Position numbers and translations under genes: made by a program. Shown piece by piece: positions 55,047-64,000 of a DNA stretch of 64,000 bases; positions within the stretch are counted from its first letter, which is position 1, and every line of letters starts with the position of its first letter. The notes beneath the pieces were generated by a model. The model was not told the DNA's origin, ran no database searches, and saw only the letters and a program-made list of their open reading frames with translations. The DNA comes from Leptospiraceae bacterium (GTDB lineage Bacteria; Spirochaetota; Leptospiria; Leptospirales; Leptospiraceae): assembly GCA_015075105.1 (NCBI GenBank), contig JABTUZ010000001.1:1065001-1129000 (forward strand). The letters run 5' to 3'.

Positions 55047-57032
55047 TTGATATTTGGAGCCGATTACTACCCCGAACAATGGACTGCAAAAGACTGGGAC
55101 GAGGATATTCTTATTATGCAAAATATGGGAATCTCTTCAGTGCGACTTGGAGAATTCTCATGGGCACTTATTGAACCAAAAGAAGGCAAATACGATTTTT
55201 CTTTTTTTGATAAAATTATAGATAAGTTCAAAAAAAGAGATATGACTGTAATACTCGGCACACCTACAGCAACATTCCCTCCTTGGTTATTCAAAAAATT
55301 TCCAAAAATAGTGCAAGTCTCTAAAGACGGAGTAGAAAGAGTAATCGGCACTCGAAGACAAGCGTGTTTTTCTTCCAAAGAATATTTACATGCAGTGGAA
55401 AATATTGTAACAGAAATGGCAATTCATTATGGAGATAACAAAACTGTAATCGGTTGGCAAATCGACAACGAACCCGGACACGAAGGCTCTGATCTTTCTT
55501 ACTCAAAGACAAGTGCAAAAAATTTCAGAAAATGGTTAGAAGAAAAGTACGGTAAAATTTCTAAACTAAACGATGCTTGGGGAAATATTTTTTGGGGAGT
55601 GCTATACAATGATTTTGATGAAATCCCTCTGCCTGGAAATTATGTTTCGAGTAACTTCAATCCAAGTATGATCCAAGATTTTTACAGATTCAATTCAGAA
55701 ATGCTTGTAAATTTTATCCACCTTCAAGCAAAAATTTTAAAAAAATATACCAAAAATCAATTCCTTACCACAAATCTTTTTCCAAGTCCGTTTTTAGCCA
55801 TTACGGACATGGCAAAGCTCGCATCAAAGTTGGATTTTATTTCTTGGGACAATTACCCTGTTTGGGGGCCTCAGTCTGAGCCTTTTCCTCATCCGTTTGT
55901 ATCTGCAATGTTAGAATACGCTCGTGGTTTGAAAAATCAAAACTTCACTGTGATGGAGCAATTTTCAGGAATCCAAGGACACGATACGTTAGGGTACTTA
56001 CCTCCACCCGGTCAAGTGGGTCTTTGGCTTATGCAGTCTATTGCTCATGGTGCAAATAAAATTTATTTTTTTAGATTCAGAACTGCAAGATTTGGCCAAG
56101 AGCAGCTTTGTTACGGAATCTTGGACCACGACAAAAGCCTCACTCTTCGTTATAAAGAGCTAAAAGACACAATTCAAAAAATTAAAATCTATGCAGAAGA
56201 TTTTATAGACGAAGATGTGCACGCTGAAGTTGCTGTTGTACACGATATTGAAAATGCAAGAAATTTCAAACACCAACCACTTTCTGAAGGGTTAAAATTT
56301 TCTCCTGTTCCTTTTGCTCAGTTAGGGTATGACGTAGAAATAGCAACTTGGTTTTCCGGGTTTAATATTTTAAACGTAAACACACACCTAATCCCTGCAA
56401 ATTATTCCGATCTATATCAATATAAAATTTTAGCACTACCACTGTATTCCATTGTTTCAGAAAAGTTTTATGAAAAAATTGAAGACTTTGTATCGAATGG
56501 TGGAATTCTAATCCTTGGATATAGGAGCGGTATTAAAGACGAAAACCTGTGGATGAGAGACGAAATACCTCCCGGTAAATTTAAAGAAATGGCCGGGGTA
56601 GAGGTCAGAAGATTTGAATCAGTAGGAAATTCTAAAGTTAAGATAAAATTCAAATTCCTAAGTGGTGAGGTTTCAAAAATTTGTGAGATCGTTGAGCCAA
56701 AAACTGCGAAAGTAATAGCAAGATATTCTGATAAAAATAAATTTTATACAGGCTCACCCGTGATCACAGTGAATTCATTCGGTAAAGGGAAAGTTTATTA
56801 TTTAGGCTCTTCACTTAGCCCTGAAACTTTTGTAAAATTTTATTACTCTGTTCTAAAAAAATCCGGGTTAAAACCATCGTATAAAGGAAGATATATAGAA
56901 GAAGTTTATAGGATCGGGAATGAAAACGATTACAGGATTCTGATGAATCACTCTAATAAAACAAGATGGACTGGCTTTACAAGACTAAAACCTTTTGAAT
57001 TTAAAATCATTCCTTTGAGGCATAAAAATTGA
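55047..57032 (+). CDS. GH42 beta-galactosidase-like glycosidase
   Basis: A 661-residue glycosidase; the start is TTG at 55047, 7 bases after AGGAG. The TIM barrel (about 1-370) begins MIFGADYYPEQWTAKDWDED. The acid/base Glu is Glu142 (WQIDNEPGHE) and the nucleophile Glu304 (TVMEQFSG). A trimerisation-like flavodoxin-fold domain (about 385-600) and a short beta end follow. It hydrolyses beta-galactosides or related sugars in the cytoplasm. The next gene begins inside its stop codon. Confidence 0.92.
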   Translation: MIFGADYYPEQWTAKDWDEDILIMQNMGISSVRLGEFSWALIEPKEGKYDFSFFDKIIDKFKKRDMTVILGTPTATFPPWLFKKFPKIVQVSKDGVERVIGTRRQACFSSKEYLHAVENIVTEMAIHYGDNKTVIGWQIDNEPGHEGSDLSYSKTSAKNFRKWLEEKYGKISKLNDAWGNIFWGVLYNDFDEIPLPGNYVSSNFNPSMIQDFYRFNSEMLVNFIHLQAKILKKYTKNQFLTTNLFPSPFLAITDMAKLASKLDFISWDNYPVWGPQSEPFPHPFVSAMLEYARGLKNQNFTVMEQFSGIQGHDTLGYLPPPGQVGLWLMQSIAHGANKIYFFRFRTARFGQEQLCYGILDHDKSLTLRYKELKDTIQKIKIYAEDFIDEDVHAEVAVVHDIENARNFKHQPLSEGLKFSPVPFAQLGYDVEIATWFSGFNILNVNTHLIPANYSDLYQYKILALPLYSIVSEKFYEKIEDFVSNGGILILGYRSGIKDENLWMRDEIPPGKFKEMAGVEVRRFESVGNSKVKIKFKFLSGEVSKICEIVEPKTAKVIARYSDKNKFYTGSPVITVNSFGKGKVYYLGSSLSPETFVKFYYSVLKKSGLKPSYKGRYIEEVYRIGNENDYRILMNHSNKTRWTGFTRLKPFEFKIIPLRHKN

Positions 57033-57916
57033 CGTTAGACGAAATCAAAGAGCTAAATCGAAAAATCCAATCTATACCGGAAAGAAAAAATCTGACACAC
57101 TGTGTCTTCGTTGACAATCTTCACTCCCCTTATGCCGAGTTTTCCGAAACTTATATTTTACCACCGGTAAGCCATAACGAATTGGATTTTCTTTCCGCAG
57201 AAAAATTTATTGATACACTAATTCATTTTCTTCCGGAATCTATTTCCGGTTGCAGCGTGTTACCGGAGCCAAGACCCAAAAGAGAAAGCGGTAAACTATT
57301 TCTTGTAAAAAAACTTTACAACGATAAATTTTTATACATTATAAAATTTGAGCCAAGCTACTTGGGTGGAGTGATCCCCAACGATATAATTGAAAAAGAA
57401 ACCTTAGAAAAGAAAGCCTCCATTCTTACAAATCGAATCTATTTTTCAATAAGAATCATTCCTGTTGAAAAAATTATTGAGAAGGAAGGACAAATTATTG
57501 ACTTTCAAGGAAAAATTTTTGAACCGGGTAATTCCACCCTCATCGAAACCAATGAACAACTGCATAAAGGGAAAAAAAAAGTTTCCGAACTTTTTGATGA
57601 AATTGATTTTTCAGACCAAATTCAAAACTTAAATAATAAACTTTTGATTCATAAAAATAATTGGAAGCCCGAAAAAGTTTATCACCCAATCTCTATAGAG
57701 TATCTGACTGTCTCAGTTCGTTTTTTAAACCTGTCTCAAAAACAAAACTTGAGCGACTTTGATTCATTCAAAGAGATTGTTTATTTTTTATTTAATGACC
57801 CTCAAGATTCAAACGATTCAATAAATAATTATCATACTTGGCTACAAAGATTTTCTGCCGATAGGGCGATTTCCAAATCTGGAAATATTATTTGGAAGAT
57901 AGAAGATAGAGGTTAG
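57029..57916 (+). CDS. Unrecognised protein coupled to the GH42 gene
   Basis: The 295-residue soluble protein begins with TTG at 57029, overlapping the TGA stop of GH42 by two bases, which indicates translational coupling. It has no signal peptide, membrane segment or family motif I can name. Visible points: a His/Cys near residue 24 (THCVFVDNLHSPY), a long charged middle, and FRKRES/RPKRESGKLF near 90. Function not assigned; co-expression with the glycosidase is the only lead. Confidence 0.55.
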   Translation: MTLDEIKELNRKIQSIPERKNLTHCVFVDNLHSPYAEFSETYILPPVSHNELDFLSAEKFIDTLIHFLPESISGCSVLPEPRPKRESGKLFLVKKLYNDKFLYIIKFEPSYLGGVIPNDIIEKETLEKKASILTNRIYFSIRIIPVEKIIEKEGQIIDFQGKIFEPGNSTLIETNEQLHKGKKKVSELFDEIDFSDQIQNLNNKLLIHKNNWKPEKVYHPISIEYLTVSVRFLNLSQKQNLSDFDSFKEIVYFLFNDPQDSNDSINNYHTWLQRFSADRAISKSGNIIWKIEDRG

Positions 57917-58118
57917 AAAATTTAAGAATAATAAGTTAAACTTTTAGGGAGATTTTATTATTTTTAGTTCAGTATGAAAAACGATGAGTTTAGTGAAATC
58001 TTACACTTTTTCTGTAAAAATTATAAAAAAATTTCACTATAATTAAAAAAATATTTTTCTTAATAAAGCTCAAATTTTATTTTTTCCAAAAAATAAAATT
58101 GTAAAGAAGGAGTAATAT

Positions 58119-58580
58119 ATGAACCCGGAATATAAAATGCGAACACAATCGAGTCTGCTTATTCCAGAAAAGTATATTGATGAGTTTGACACAAGGACTG
58201 AAAATATTTCGAGAGAAGACTATTTGCATGAGTTACTTGTAAGGTATAGAAATGTACTTTTGTGGAATACGTTTGAGAAGACAGACTCCGTGAAAACGCA
58301 GTATCAAGAAGAAGGCCAAAATTTACAGAAGAAAAATTTCTATCCAGAAAATAGTGATTGGATCGAATTGGGTCAGTTTGCGTTAGTGTTAGGTATTAGT
58401 AGGACGGCTTTATTTACCCTTCTTCTATTGCTTGATGTTGCCGGATGGGACATAATCATACCAGCAAAGTTCTATGACTATGGAGTTCCACCAAAAGTGA
58501 GTACGATTGCGGTAGGAGTTTATCTCTCCAAAAGAAAAACTGTCCGATACAATAGATTGATACGACATAAGCCGAGATAA
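58119..58580 (+). CDS. DUF1564-like protein (intact copy)
   Basis: The 153-residue protein has an AAGGAG site before its ATG. Layout resembles DUF1564: an N-terminal part with LLIPEKYIDEFDTRTENISR and LLVRYRNVLLW, then a C-terminal W-x-x-L-G-x-x-A-x-x-x-G-I-S-R pattern (DWIELGQFALVLGISRTALF), LLLLLDVAGW and GVPPKVS. The GISRTALF block could be a DNA-binding turn. The family is expanded in Leptospira and of unknown role. A broken close copy is at 21801-22265. Confidence 0.75.
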   Translation: MNPEYKMRTQSSLLIPEKYIDEFDTRTENISREDYLHELLVRYRNVLLWNTFEKTDSVKTQYQEEGQNLQKKNFYPENSDWIELGQFALVLGISRTALFTLLLLLDVAGWDIIIPAKFYDYGVPPKVSTIAVGVYLSKRKTVRYNRLIRHKPR

Positions 58581-58654
58581 AACACGAAAAAGACCCCAAA
58601 AGTAGATCTAAAAAACAAAAGTCCTCAACCTAATACAACCGACCTATACTCAGA

Positions 58655-59950
58655 TTAAAAAACAAAATGCCTAATCTCGCAAACCTTTGATTCCAAGTCT
58701 TTCTTGAAATCAGGATGAGAAATTGAGATTAGAGCCTTGGCTCTTTCTTTAAGAGTTTTACCATGAAGGTTAACCGCACCGTATTCTGTAACAATCCAAT
58801 GAACGTGTCCCCGTGTAGTAACTACCCCTGCACCAGGATTTAACTCAGTTGTAATTCTGGAAACTTTCCCTTTTGCAGCAGTGCTTGGAAGTGCAATAAT
58901 AGCCTTCCCGCCTTTAGAAAGAGCTGCTCCTCTGATAAAGTCCATTTGTCCACCTATCCCCGAAAAAATTTTATGCCCCATAGAATCAGCACAGACTTGA
59001 CCTGTTAGGTCAATTTGGATCGCAGAATTAATTGCAACAACCTTATCATTTTTTCTAATCAGTTGGGTATCGTTTGTCCTATCACAAGGGTGAAATTCTA
59101 CAACAGGGTTATCGTTTACAAAATCAAATAGCTTTTTCGTTCCGGCAACAAAGCTAGTTACAATTCTTCCTGAATGCACGTTTTTGTATTTATTGGTGAT
59201 TGCACCTGATTCATACAAATCAACTACTCTATCAGAAAACATTTCAGTATGGATTCCAAGGTCTCTTTTATTTTTTAATCGAGATAAAACAGCGTCTGGA
59301 ATTCCACCAATTCCCATTTGTAGAGTAGAACGATCTTCGATTAGATCAGCCACAATTTGTCCGATTTGTGCTTCTATCTCAGTCTCCGACTCGACCGGGT
59401 GCTCTATAACAGCTCTTTTCGTATAAATGAAAGAATGAATACTCTCAAATGGAATTACAGAATTTCCGTGAGTCCTCGGCATATCCTCATTGATTTCTGC
59501 AATTATAATTTTTGCAGAGTCAGCTGCTGCCTTTGCAGCGTCAATAGAAGTACCAAGGGAGCACATGCCGTGAGAATCCGGGGGAGATAATTGCAACAGA
59601 GCTACATCAAGGGGCACACTACCGGAGGTAAATAAACCCGGAATATCAGAAAGAAAAATCGGCATAAAGTCAGCCCTGCCCTCTTCTATCGGTTTACGAA
59701 GAGAAGCACCAGTAAATAAAGAAGTAGAATAAAACTGATTTTTAAACTCAGGCTCTGCAAATGGAATATTTCCGGCTAAATGTAAATGGTATAAATGTAC
59801 GTTTTCCAAATCTTTTCTTTTTACCATTAACTCAAGTAGCGGCGTTGGGGTTGCTGACGCACCATGGACAAAAATTTTATCTCCACTCTTTAGAGGTTTC
59901 ATTATTTCATCAGGGTTTTTTGCTTTATCTTTCCAGTTTTTATAATTCAT
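58655..59950 (-). CDS. 4-hydroxybutyrate CoA-transferase / acetyl-CoA hydrolase-type enzyme
   Basis: A 431-residue CoA-transferase of the acetyl-CoA hydrolase/4-hydroxybutyrate CoA-transferase class. Family wording: GDKIFVHGASATPTPLLELM, LQLSPPDSHGMCSLGTSIDA, LQMGIGGIPDAVL with the catalytic Glu shortly after (DLGIHTEMFSDRV), and GIGGQMDFIRGAALSKGGKA, RGHVHWIVTEYGAVNLHGKT. It moves CoA between acetate and another short-chain acid. It is divergent from the nitronate monooxygenase-like gene group. Confidence 0.9.
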   Translation of the reverse strand: MNYKNWKDKAKNPDEIMKPLKSGDKIFVHGASATPTPLLELMVKRKDLENVHLYHLHLAGNIPFAEPEFKNQFYSTSLFTGASLRKPIEEGRADFMPIFLSDIPGLFTSGSVPLDVALLQLSPPDSHGMCSLGTSIDAAKAAADSAKIIIAEINEDMPRTHGNSVIPFESIHSFIYTKRAVIEHPVESETEIEAQIGQIVADLIEDRSTLQMGIGGIPDAVLSRLKNKRDLGIHTEMFSDRVVDLYESGAITNKYKNVHSGRIVTSFVAGTKKLFDFVNDNPVVEFHPCDRTNDTQLIRKNDKVVAINSAIQIDLTGQVCADSMGHKIFSGIGGQMDFIRGAALSKGGKAIIALPSTAAKGKVSRITTELNPGAGVVTTRGHVHWIVTEYGAVNLHGKTLKERAKALISISHPDFKKDLESKVCEIRHFVF

Positions 59951-60090
59951 AAAACCAATTTTGTAAAATTAAAGACGAGTTCAAGTGCAATTTACTTCTC
60001 TTTATCTCATATCTATCTTAGAGCAATTGAAATTTTAAATTGCTAAAAAGAGATTAGAAAGAAAATATGGGTAAAGCCAAAGAGGAAGAC

Positions 60091-61008
60091 ATGAAAATAA
60101 AAACAAAAATTACTGAAATCTTAAATATTGACCTACCTATAATCGCTGCCCCCATGTTTTTAGTTTCTTATCCAGAGTTAGTAGTAGCCGTATCCGAAGC
60201 CGGTGGAATTGGTTGTTTTCCTTCATTAAATTACAGAACCCCCGAACAACTAAAAGACGGTATCGCCGAAATAAGAAGTAAAACGAAAAAGCCAATCGGT
60301 GTAAATTTGATTTTACACAAAGAGCATAATCCAAACTGGGCTAAGCAATTTGAAGTATGTATGCAATCCAAAGTAGAGCTTATTATCACAAGCCTTGGTA
60401 CCCCACGAACGATTGCAAAAGAAATTAAATCGAATGGGGCGCATTTATTTTGTGATGTAACTACTTTAAAGCACGCAAATATAGTGGCTAAATCCGGGGC
60501 AGATGCCTTGATAGCTGTAGCAGCAGGAGCTGGAGGCCACGCAGGTGTGATTACTCCATTTGCACTATTTCCCTATTTAAAAGAAGAAACAGGACTACCC
60601 GTAATTGCATCTGGCGCAATCAGTGGAGGAAAACAAATGGCAGCAGCTCTTTCACTTGGTGCGGATGCGGTCTATGTAGGCACAAGGCTAATCGCAACTC
60701 CTGAGGCAAGATCATCCGAAGACTATAAAAAAATGCTAATCGACTCATACCCTGAAGAAATAGTCTATACCGAAAAAATTTCAGGAATACCTGCGAATTG
60801 GCTTGAGAAAAGTTTAGAAAAAGCAAAGCACCTACTCACAGGAGAAGAATCTAAGTCAATGGATGAATACAAAAGGTGGAAAGATATTTGGTCTGCGGGG
60901 CATGGGATTGCACAAATTCACGACATTCAACCCGCAGGTAAAATTATAAAAGAAATGGCTGAAGAATATTGGAAAACTGTAGAAAGTCTTCCTAAACCAA
61001 TTTATTAG
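60091..61008 (+). CDS. NAD(P)H-dependent flavin oxidoreductase (nitronate monooxygenase / FabK-like)
   Basis: The protein of about 305 residues has an FMN-binding TIM barrel. Motifs: DLPIIAAPMFLVSYPELVVA, GGIGCFPSLNYR, GADALIAVAAGAGGHAGVIT (His near the flavin), PVIASGAISGGKQMAAALSL, GADAVYVGTRLIATPEA. I start at ATG 60091, as GAGG lies 5 bases upstream; an earlier ATG at 60067 is possible. It may act as a nitronate monooxygenase or an enoyl-ACP reductase-like enzyme; the neighbours are fatty-acid genes. Confidence 0.88.
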   Translation: MKIKTKITEILNIDLPIIAAPMFLVSYPELVVAVSEAGGIGCFPSLNYRTPEQLKDGIAEIRSKTKKPIGVNLILHKEHNPNWAKQFEVCMQSKVELIITSLGTPRTIAKEIKSNGAHLFCDVTTLKHANIVAKSGADALIAVAAGAGGHAGVITPFALFPYLKEETGLPVIASGAISGGKQMAAALSLGADAVYVGTRLIATPEARSSEDYKKMLIDSYPEEIVYTEKISGIPANWLEKSLEKAKHLLTGEESKSMDEYKRWKDIWSAGHGIAQIHDIQPAGKIIKEMAEEYWKTVESLPKPIY

Positions 61009-61017
61009 AGGATAAAC

Positions 61018-61833
61018 ATGAGCTATCCGTTTTTTGAAGTAAAAAAAATCCCTGAAAAAAAAATTGCAACAATCAAGTTAAATAGACCAGAAAAAAGAAA
61101 TGCAATGAATTGGTCTTTTTGGAGGGACTTACCTCTACTTGTAGATGAATTAGAAAAAGATAAAAATATTCGCTCTGTAGTAATCTTAGGAAACGGAAAG
61201 TCTTTTTCTACCGGACTTGATATAGAAGATTTTTTCACTGAGTTCAAAGAAACAATTACCGGGGATATTGCAGATAAAAGAGAGAAGCTATTTCAACTCA
61301 TAAAAACAATGCAGGAAGGCTTTAAAAAAATTATCTCCAGTGAGAAAGTGTATATATGCAGCGTTCACAAACACTGTATAGGTGGTGGATTGGATCTAAT
61401 GGTCGCTTGCGATATTCGATTAGCAAGTAAAGATGCGAGTATTTCGTTAAGAGAAACCAAGGTTGCAATTGTTGCCGATATGGGCAGTTTGAACCGACTC
61501 CCGCAAATCATAGGAATGGGCAACACAAAGATGCTTGCATTTACCGGAAGAGATATTTCAGGAGAAGAAGCAAAAAGAATAGGATTAGTGAGCGAAATAT
61601 ATGAGGATTTTGAAGAATTAGAGAAAAATTCCATTGAATTAGCAACTGAAATCGCATCCAATCCTTCAATTGCAGTCAGAGGGACTAAGGAAATCCTAAA
61701 CTATATGGAAGACCACGGTCCAAAAGACGGAATGGATTATGTAGCTGTATGGAATTCTGCATTTTTAGACAGTGAAGATTTGAGAGAATTAGGAGACGCA
61801 TTCAAGGAAAAAAGAAAACCTAATTTCAAATAA
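61018..61833 (+). CDS. Enoyl-CoA hydratase/isomerase family protein
   Basis: The 271-residue crotonase-fold enzyme begins with PEKKIATIKLNRPEKRNAMN. It has the oxyanion-hole pair in GKSFSTGLDIEDFF and KHCIGGGLDLMVACDIRLAS, and the region DASISLRETKVAIVADMGSL NR-like with a Glu/Asp pair typical of dienoyl-CoA isomerase-like members. It acts on CoA thioesters in fatty-acid breakdown. Ten bases separate it from the upstream flavin enzyme. Confidence 0.92.
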   Translation: MSYPFFEVKKIPEKKIATIKLNRPEKRNAMNWSFWRDLPLLVDELEKDKNIRSVVILGNGKSFSTGLDIEDFFTEFKETITGDIADKREKLFQLIKTMQEGFKKIISSEKVYICSVHKHCIGGGLDLMVACDIRLASKDASISLRETKVAIVADMGSLNRLPQIIGMGNTKMLAFTGRDISGEEAKRIGLVSEIYEDFEELEKNSIELATEIASNPSIAVRGTKEILNYMEDHGPKDGMDYVAVWNSAFLDSEDLRELGDAFKEKRKPNFK

Positions 61834-61862
61834 ACTAAGAACTCCCTTTTTTAGTTTTTTTT
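61832..61862 (+). terminator. Possible terminator after the enoyl-CoA hydratase gene
   Basis: AAACTAA and TTAGTTT form a 7-bp stem with an AACTCCC-type loop, followed by more T. It overlaps the stop codon region. Confidence 0.5.
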
Positions 61863-61928
61863 TAAAATTTTCAGAAAAGAGCAAATAAATTCTTGCAGTA
61901 TTTCTATTAGAAAATATAATTCTCTGCC

Positions 61929-63821
61929 ATGAATAATCCTCCAAAATTTTTTTATGATCTAATCCAAGAAACTGCAAAAAAATTTCCTAATAAGGTAAGT
62001 TTTAAAAAAAGAGACACTGAAGGAAATTTTGTCGGAAAAACATATAGCCAAATCTTTGAAGAAATCAACCAAATCACTGCTGGACTGATTAATTTAAAAG
62101 TCTCAGTGGGAGACAAAATTGCATTTCTATGTGATGCCTCCCCTAACTGGATATTGGTAGATATTTCAATAGTAGCCTCAGGTGCAGTAAGCGTCCCCAG
62201 AGGAACTGATGTAACTGATGAAGATATAATTTATATACTCAGCCATTCTGAAAGTAAGTTTGCAATCGTTCAAAAAGAAAAAGACCGAAAAAGGCTAATG
62301 AAGCTAAAACGAAAATTTCCAAAGCTAAAAGAAATTTTTGTAATTGAAAGTGAAAATTTTCAGCTCGCCACGGGGAAAAATTCTCTAACCGATTTAATGA
62401 AAAAGGGAGAGTCTGCACTAAAAAAAGATCCAAAAATAATCCAAAATAGAAAAACAAAAATCAACCCAAAAAACTTAGCTACTTTAATCTATACAAGCGG
62501 GACTACCGGCGCACCAAAAGGGGTCATGCTAAACCAGATGAATTGGATAGACGCAGTTCACAAAGTTTTAAATAGAATTGAAGTAACGGAAAATGACAGA
62601 ATAGTAAGTCTTCTCCCTCCTTGGCACGCATTAGAAAGAGCGATTGAATACGCAGTAATAAGCACGGGTGCAGATTTTTTAGTCTCAGACTCTGCAAAAA
62701 TAAAAGATGACTTAAGAGAATTCAAGCCGACTATGTTTCCATCTGTTCCAAGAATCTGGGAGTCAGTGTATAACGGAATTATGTCTAAGATCAAAAAAGA
62801 AAAGCCTGCAAAGCAAAAGATATTTAATTTTGCTTTAAAAATTAGTGAAATTTTTGCAAAAGAAAAAGCGTTTCTATTAGGCTATGACCCTGCAATAGAA
62901 GAACCAAATCCGATTCTAAGTACAATTCGTAAAATTCTCGCTGGCATTCATTTAATTTTTCTTTTTCCATTAAGAATTTTAGCGAATAAGATTTTTTCCC
63001 CCATCCATGGAGCTGTTGGAGGTAATTTAAGAATATCAGTATCAGGCGGAAGCGCACTTCCAAGCGTAGTAGATAGATTTCTAACTTCCATAGGAATAAA
63101 AGTTTTAGAAGGATACGGACTAACAGAAACTGCTGCTGTAATCTCAGTCCGAAATGCTTTTAAGCCAACTTCAGGAACTTTGGGAGATCCACTAATAGGC
63201 TACCAAATACAAATCAAAGACGATAAAGGCCACGACGTATCTTCTACTCCGGGGAAAAGAGGAGTACTCTGGGTGAAAAGCGATCAAATTCTAATGGGAT
63301 ACTATAAAAGACCGGAATTAAATAAAGCAGTGTTTGACAAAGATAGATTTTTTGACACTGGAGATATTATGACTCTAAACTACAAGGGAGAATTAATTTT
63401 TGCAGGAAGGGCAAAAGACACGATTGCACTTGCAGGTGGAGAAAACGTAGAACCCGGTCCGATTGAAGATAAGTTATTAGTAAGTGAGTTCATTGATCAA
63501 GTTATGGTAACAGGAGATGATAAAAAAACTTTAGGAGCCTTAATAGTTCCCAACTTTGAAAGAGTAAAAATAGAGCTTCAATTAAAAGAAGTTACCGAAA
63601 AATGGAATGAAAATAAACAAGTTCGTGAGCTATTTAAAAAAGAAATTACAAGGTTGATTTCTAAAGATACCGGATTTAAAACTTTTGAATTAATCCCCGG
63701 AAATTGCTTTTACATAGTACCCAGAAATTTCGACCCGGACACCGAAATGACAAGAACTTTAAAAATGAAAAGAACTATAATCAAAGAACACTTTCAAAAA
63801 GAAATCGACGGAATGTATTAA
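61929..63821 (+). CDS. Long-chain fatty acid-CoA ligase (AMP-binding)
   Basis: A 630-residue adenylate-forming enzyme. Motif A3 is LATLIYTSGTTGAPKGVMLN (about 178-197), later LPPWHALERAIEY, A5 YGLTETAAVISVRN (about 397-410), A7/A8 FDTGDIMTLNYKGELIFAGR AKD (about 474-496) and the C-terminal Lys region in EMTRTLKMKRTIIKEHF. It activates fatty acids to acyl-CoA for uptake and breakdown, the only energy source leptospires are known to use well. Together with the two genes upstream it suggests a fatty-acid module. Confidence 0.93.
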   Translation: MNNPPKFFYDLIQETAKKFPNKVSFKKRDTEGNFVGKTYSQIFEEINQITAGLINLKVSVGDKIAFLCDASPNWILVDISIVASGAVSVPRGTDVTDEDIIYILSHSESKFAIVQKEKDRKRLMKLKRKFPKLKEIFVIESENFQLATGKNSLTDLMKKGESALKKDPKIIQNRKTKINPKNLATLIYTSGTTGAPKGVMLNQMNWIDAVHKVLNRIEVTENDRIVSLLPPWHALERAIEYAVISTGADFLVSDSAKIKDDLREFKPTMFPSVPRIWESVYNGIMSKIKKEKPAKQKIFNFALKISEIFAKEKAFLLGYDPAIEEPNPILSTIRKILAGIHLIFLFPLRILANKIFSPIHGAVGGNLRISVSGGSALPSVVDRFLTSIGIKVLEGYGLTETAAVISVRNAFKPTSGTLGDPLIGYQIQIKDDKGHDVSSTPGKRGVLWVKSDQILMGYYKRPELNKAVFDKDRFFDTGDIMTLNYKGELIFAGRAKDTIALAGGENVEPGPIEDKLLVSEFIDQVMVTGDDKKTLGALIVPNFERVKIELQLKEVTEKWNENKQVRELFKKEITRLISKDTGFKTFELIPGNCFYIVPRNFDPDTEMTRTLKMKRTIIKEHFQKEIDGMY

Positions 63822-63839
63822 AACAAGAAATATAAAATT

Positions 63840-64000
63840 ATGATAGATGAAGAATCTTTAGGTATTGAACATAAAAAAAGGGAATACTCTATTACAGAAT
63901 TGCAATCAAAAAAACAGGAAAGTTTAAATCAGATATATTCCTACTACAATAATTTAGAATTAAAAATAGCAACTACTCCAGATGAGCAATTGCATACTCT
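63840..64000 (+). CDS. Start of an unrecognised protein, cut by window edge
   Basis: ATG at 63840 opens a frame of 53 codons that runs out of the window, beginning MIDEESLGIEHKKREYSITE and rich in Lys, Glu and Gln. No ribosome site of note and no family wording. It is 18 bases after the acyl-CoA ligase stop, so it may be part of the same transcript. Confidence 0.5.
   Translation, partial: MIDEESLGIEHKKREYSITELQSKKQESLNQIYSYYNNLELKIATTPDEQLHT

Overview
The window looks like a chromosomal segment of a low-GC spirochaete of the family Leptospiraceae. Supporting signs are the spirochaete-style lipoboxes, two copies of a DUF1564-like protein, an MBOAT gene paired with a DUF1574/SGNH-like partner, a 23S rRNA gene with no 16S, 5S or tRNA gene beside it, and intervening sequences inside that rRNA gene, one carrying an S23-type ORF. 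The genus call is inference; no species is claimed.

Layout. 1-6.9 kb (minus): an envelope operon running TPR protein, outer-membrane barrel, ExbB, ExbD, TonB, then the start of BamA. 7.1-12.5 kb: recN, a lone DUF262 (GmrSD-like) gene and citrate synthase. 12.7-13.7 kb: two related small secreted or lipoprotein genes. 13.7-21.6 kb (minus): a seven-gene heme-copper enzyme operon: an incomplete subunit I-like protein, a 46-residue small subunit, a CuA subunit II, a subunit I, SCO, a cytochrome b/ferredoxin/MvhD fusion and heme O synthase. Subunit I keeps all six metal-binding histidines but has Gln where O2-reducing oxidases have the cross-linked Tyr, so a nitric-oxide-reductase-like role is more likely than a plain oxidase.

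21.8-30.6 kb is a decayed, repeat-rich region. It holds a broken DUF1564-like gene, an IS256-family element with intact 8-bp target duplications, a broken lipoprotein gene next to an attC-like site, a degenerate duplicate of the 23S 3' end, and a 23S gene of about 4.07 kb on the minus strand. The extra length comes from insertions at helices 25, 45, 63 and 98, with a related hairpin replacing the tip of helix 68. The helix 45 insert carries a decayed S23 (four-helix-bundle) ORF. The helix 98 insert carries a decayed GIY-YIG nuclease ORF between 14-bp perfect inverted repeats. Small palindromes resembling the insert ends, and a degenerate 7-bp tandem repeat (around CTGTCCT), lie both inside and around the gene. 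Together they look like a family of rRNA-invading hairpin elements.

30.6-64 kb is mostly ordinary chromosome: an ECF sigma/FecR-like pair, a tandem-HTH regulator, a SurA-like lipoprotein cluster, two STAS proteins, a SEC59-type kinase, LexA, a 1189-residue lipoprotein, a Pit-like transporter, a prepilin peptidase, an MBOAT/SGNH pair, RibBA, GH63 and GH42 glycosidases, an Hsp33 gene split by one in-frame stop, and a fatty-acid or CoA-related group (CoA-transferase, nitronate monooxygenase-like, enoyl-CoA hydratase, acyl-CoA synthetase).
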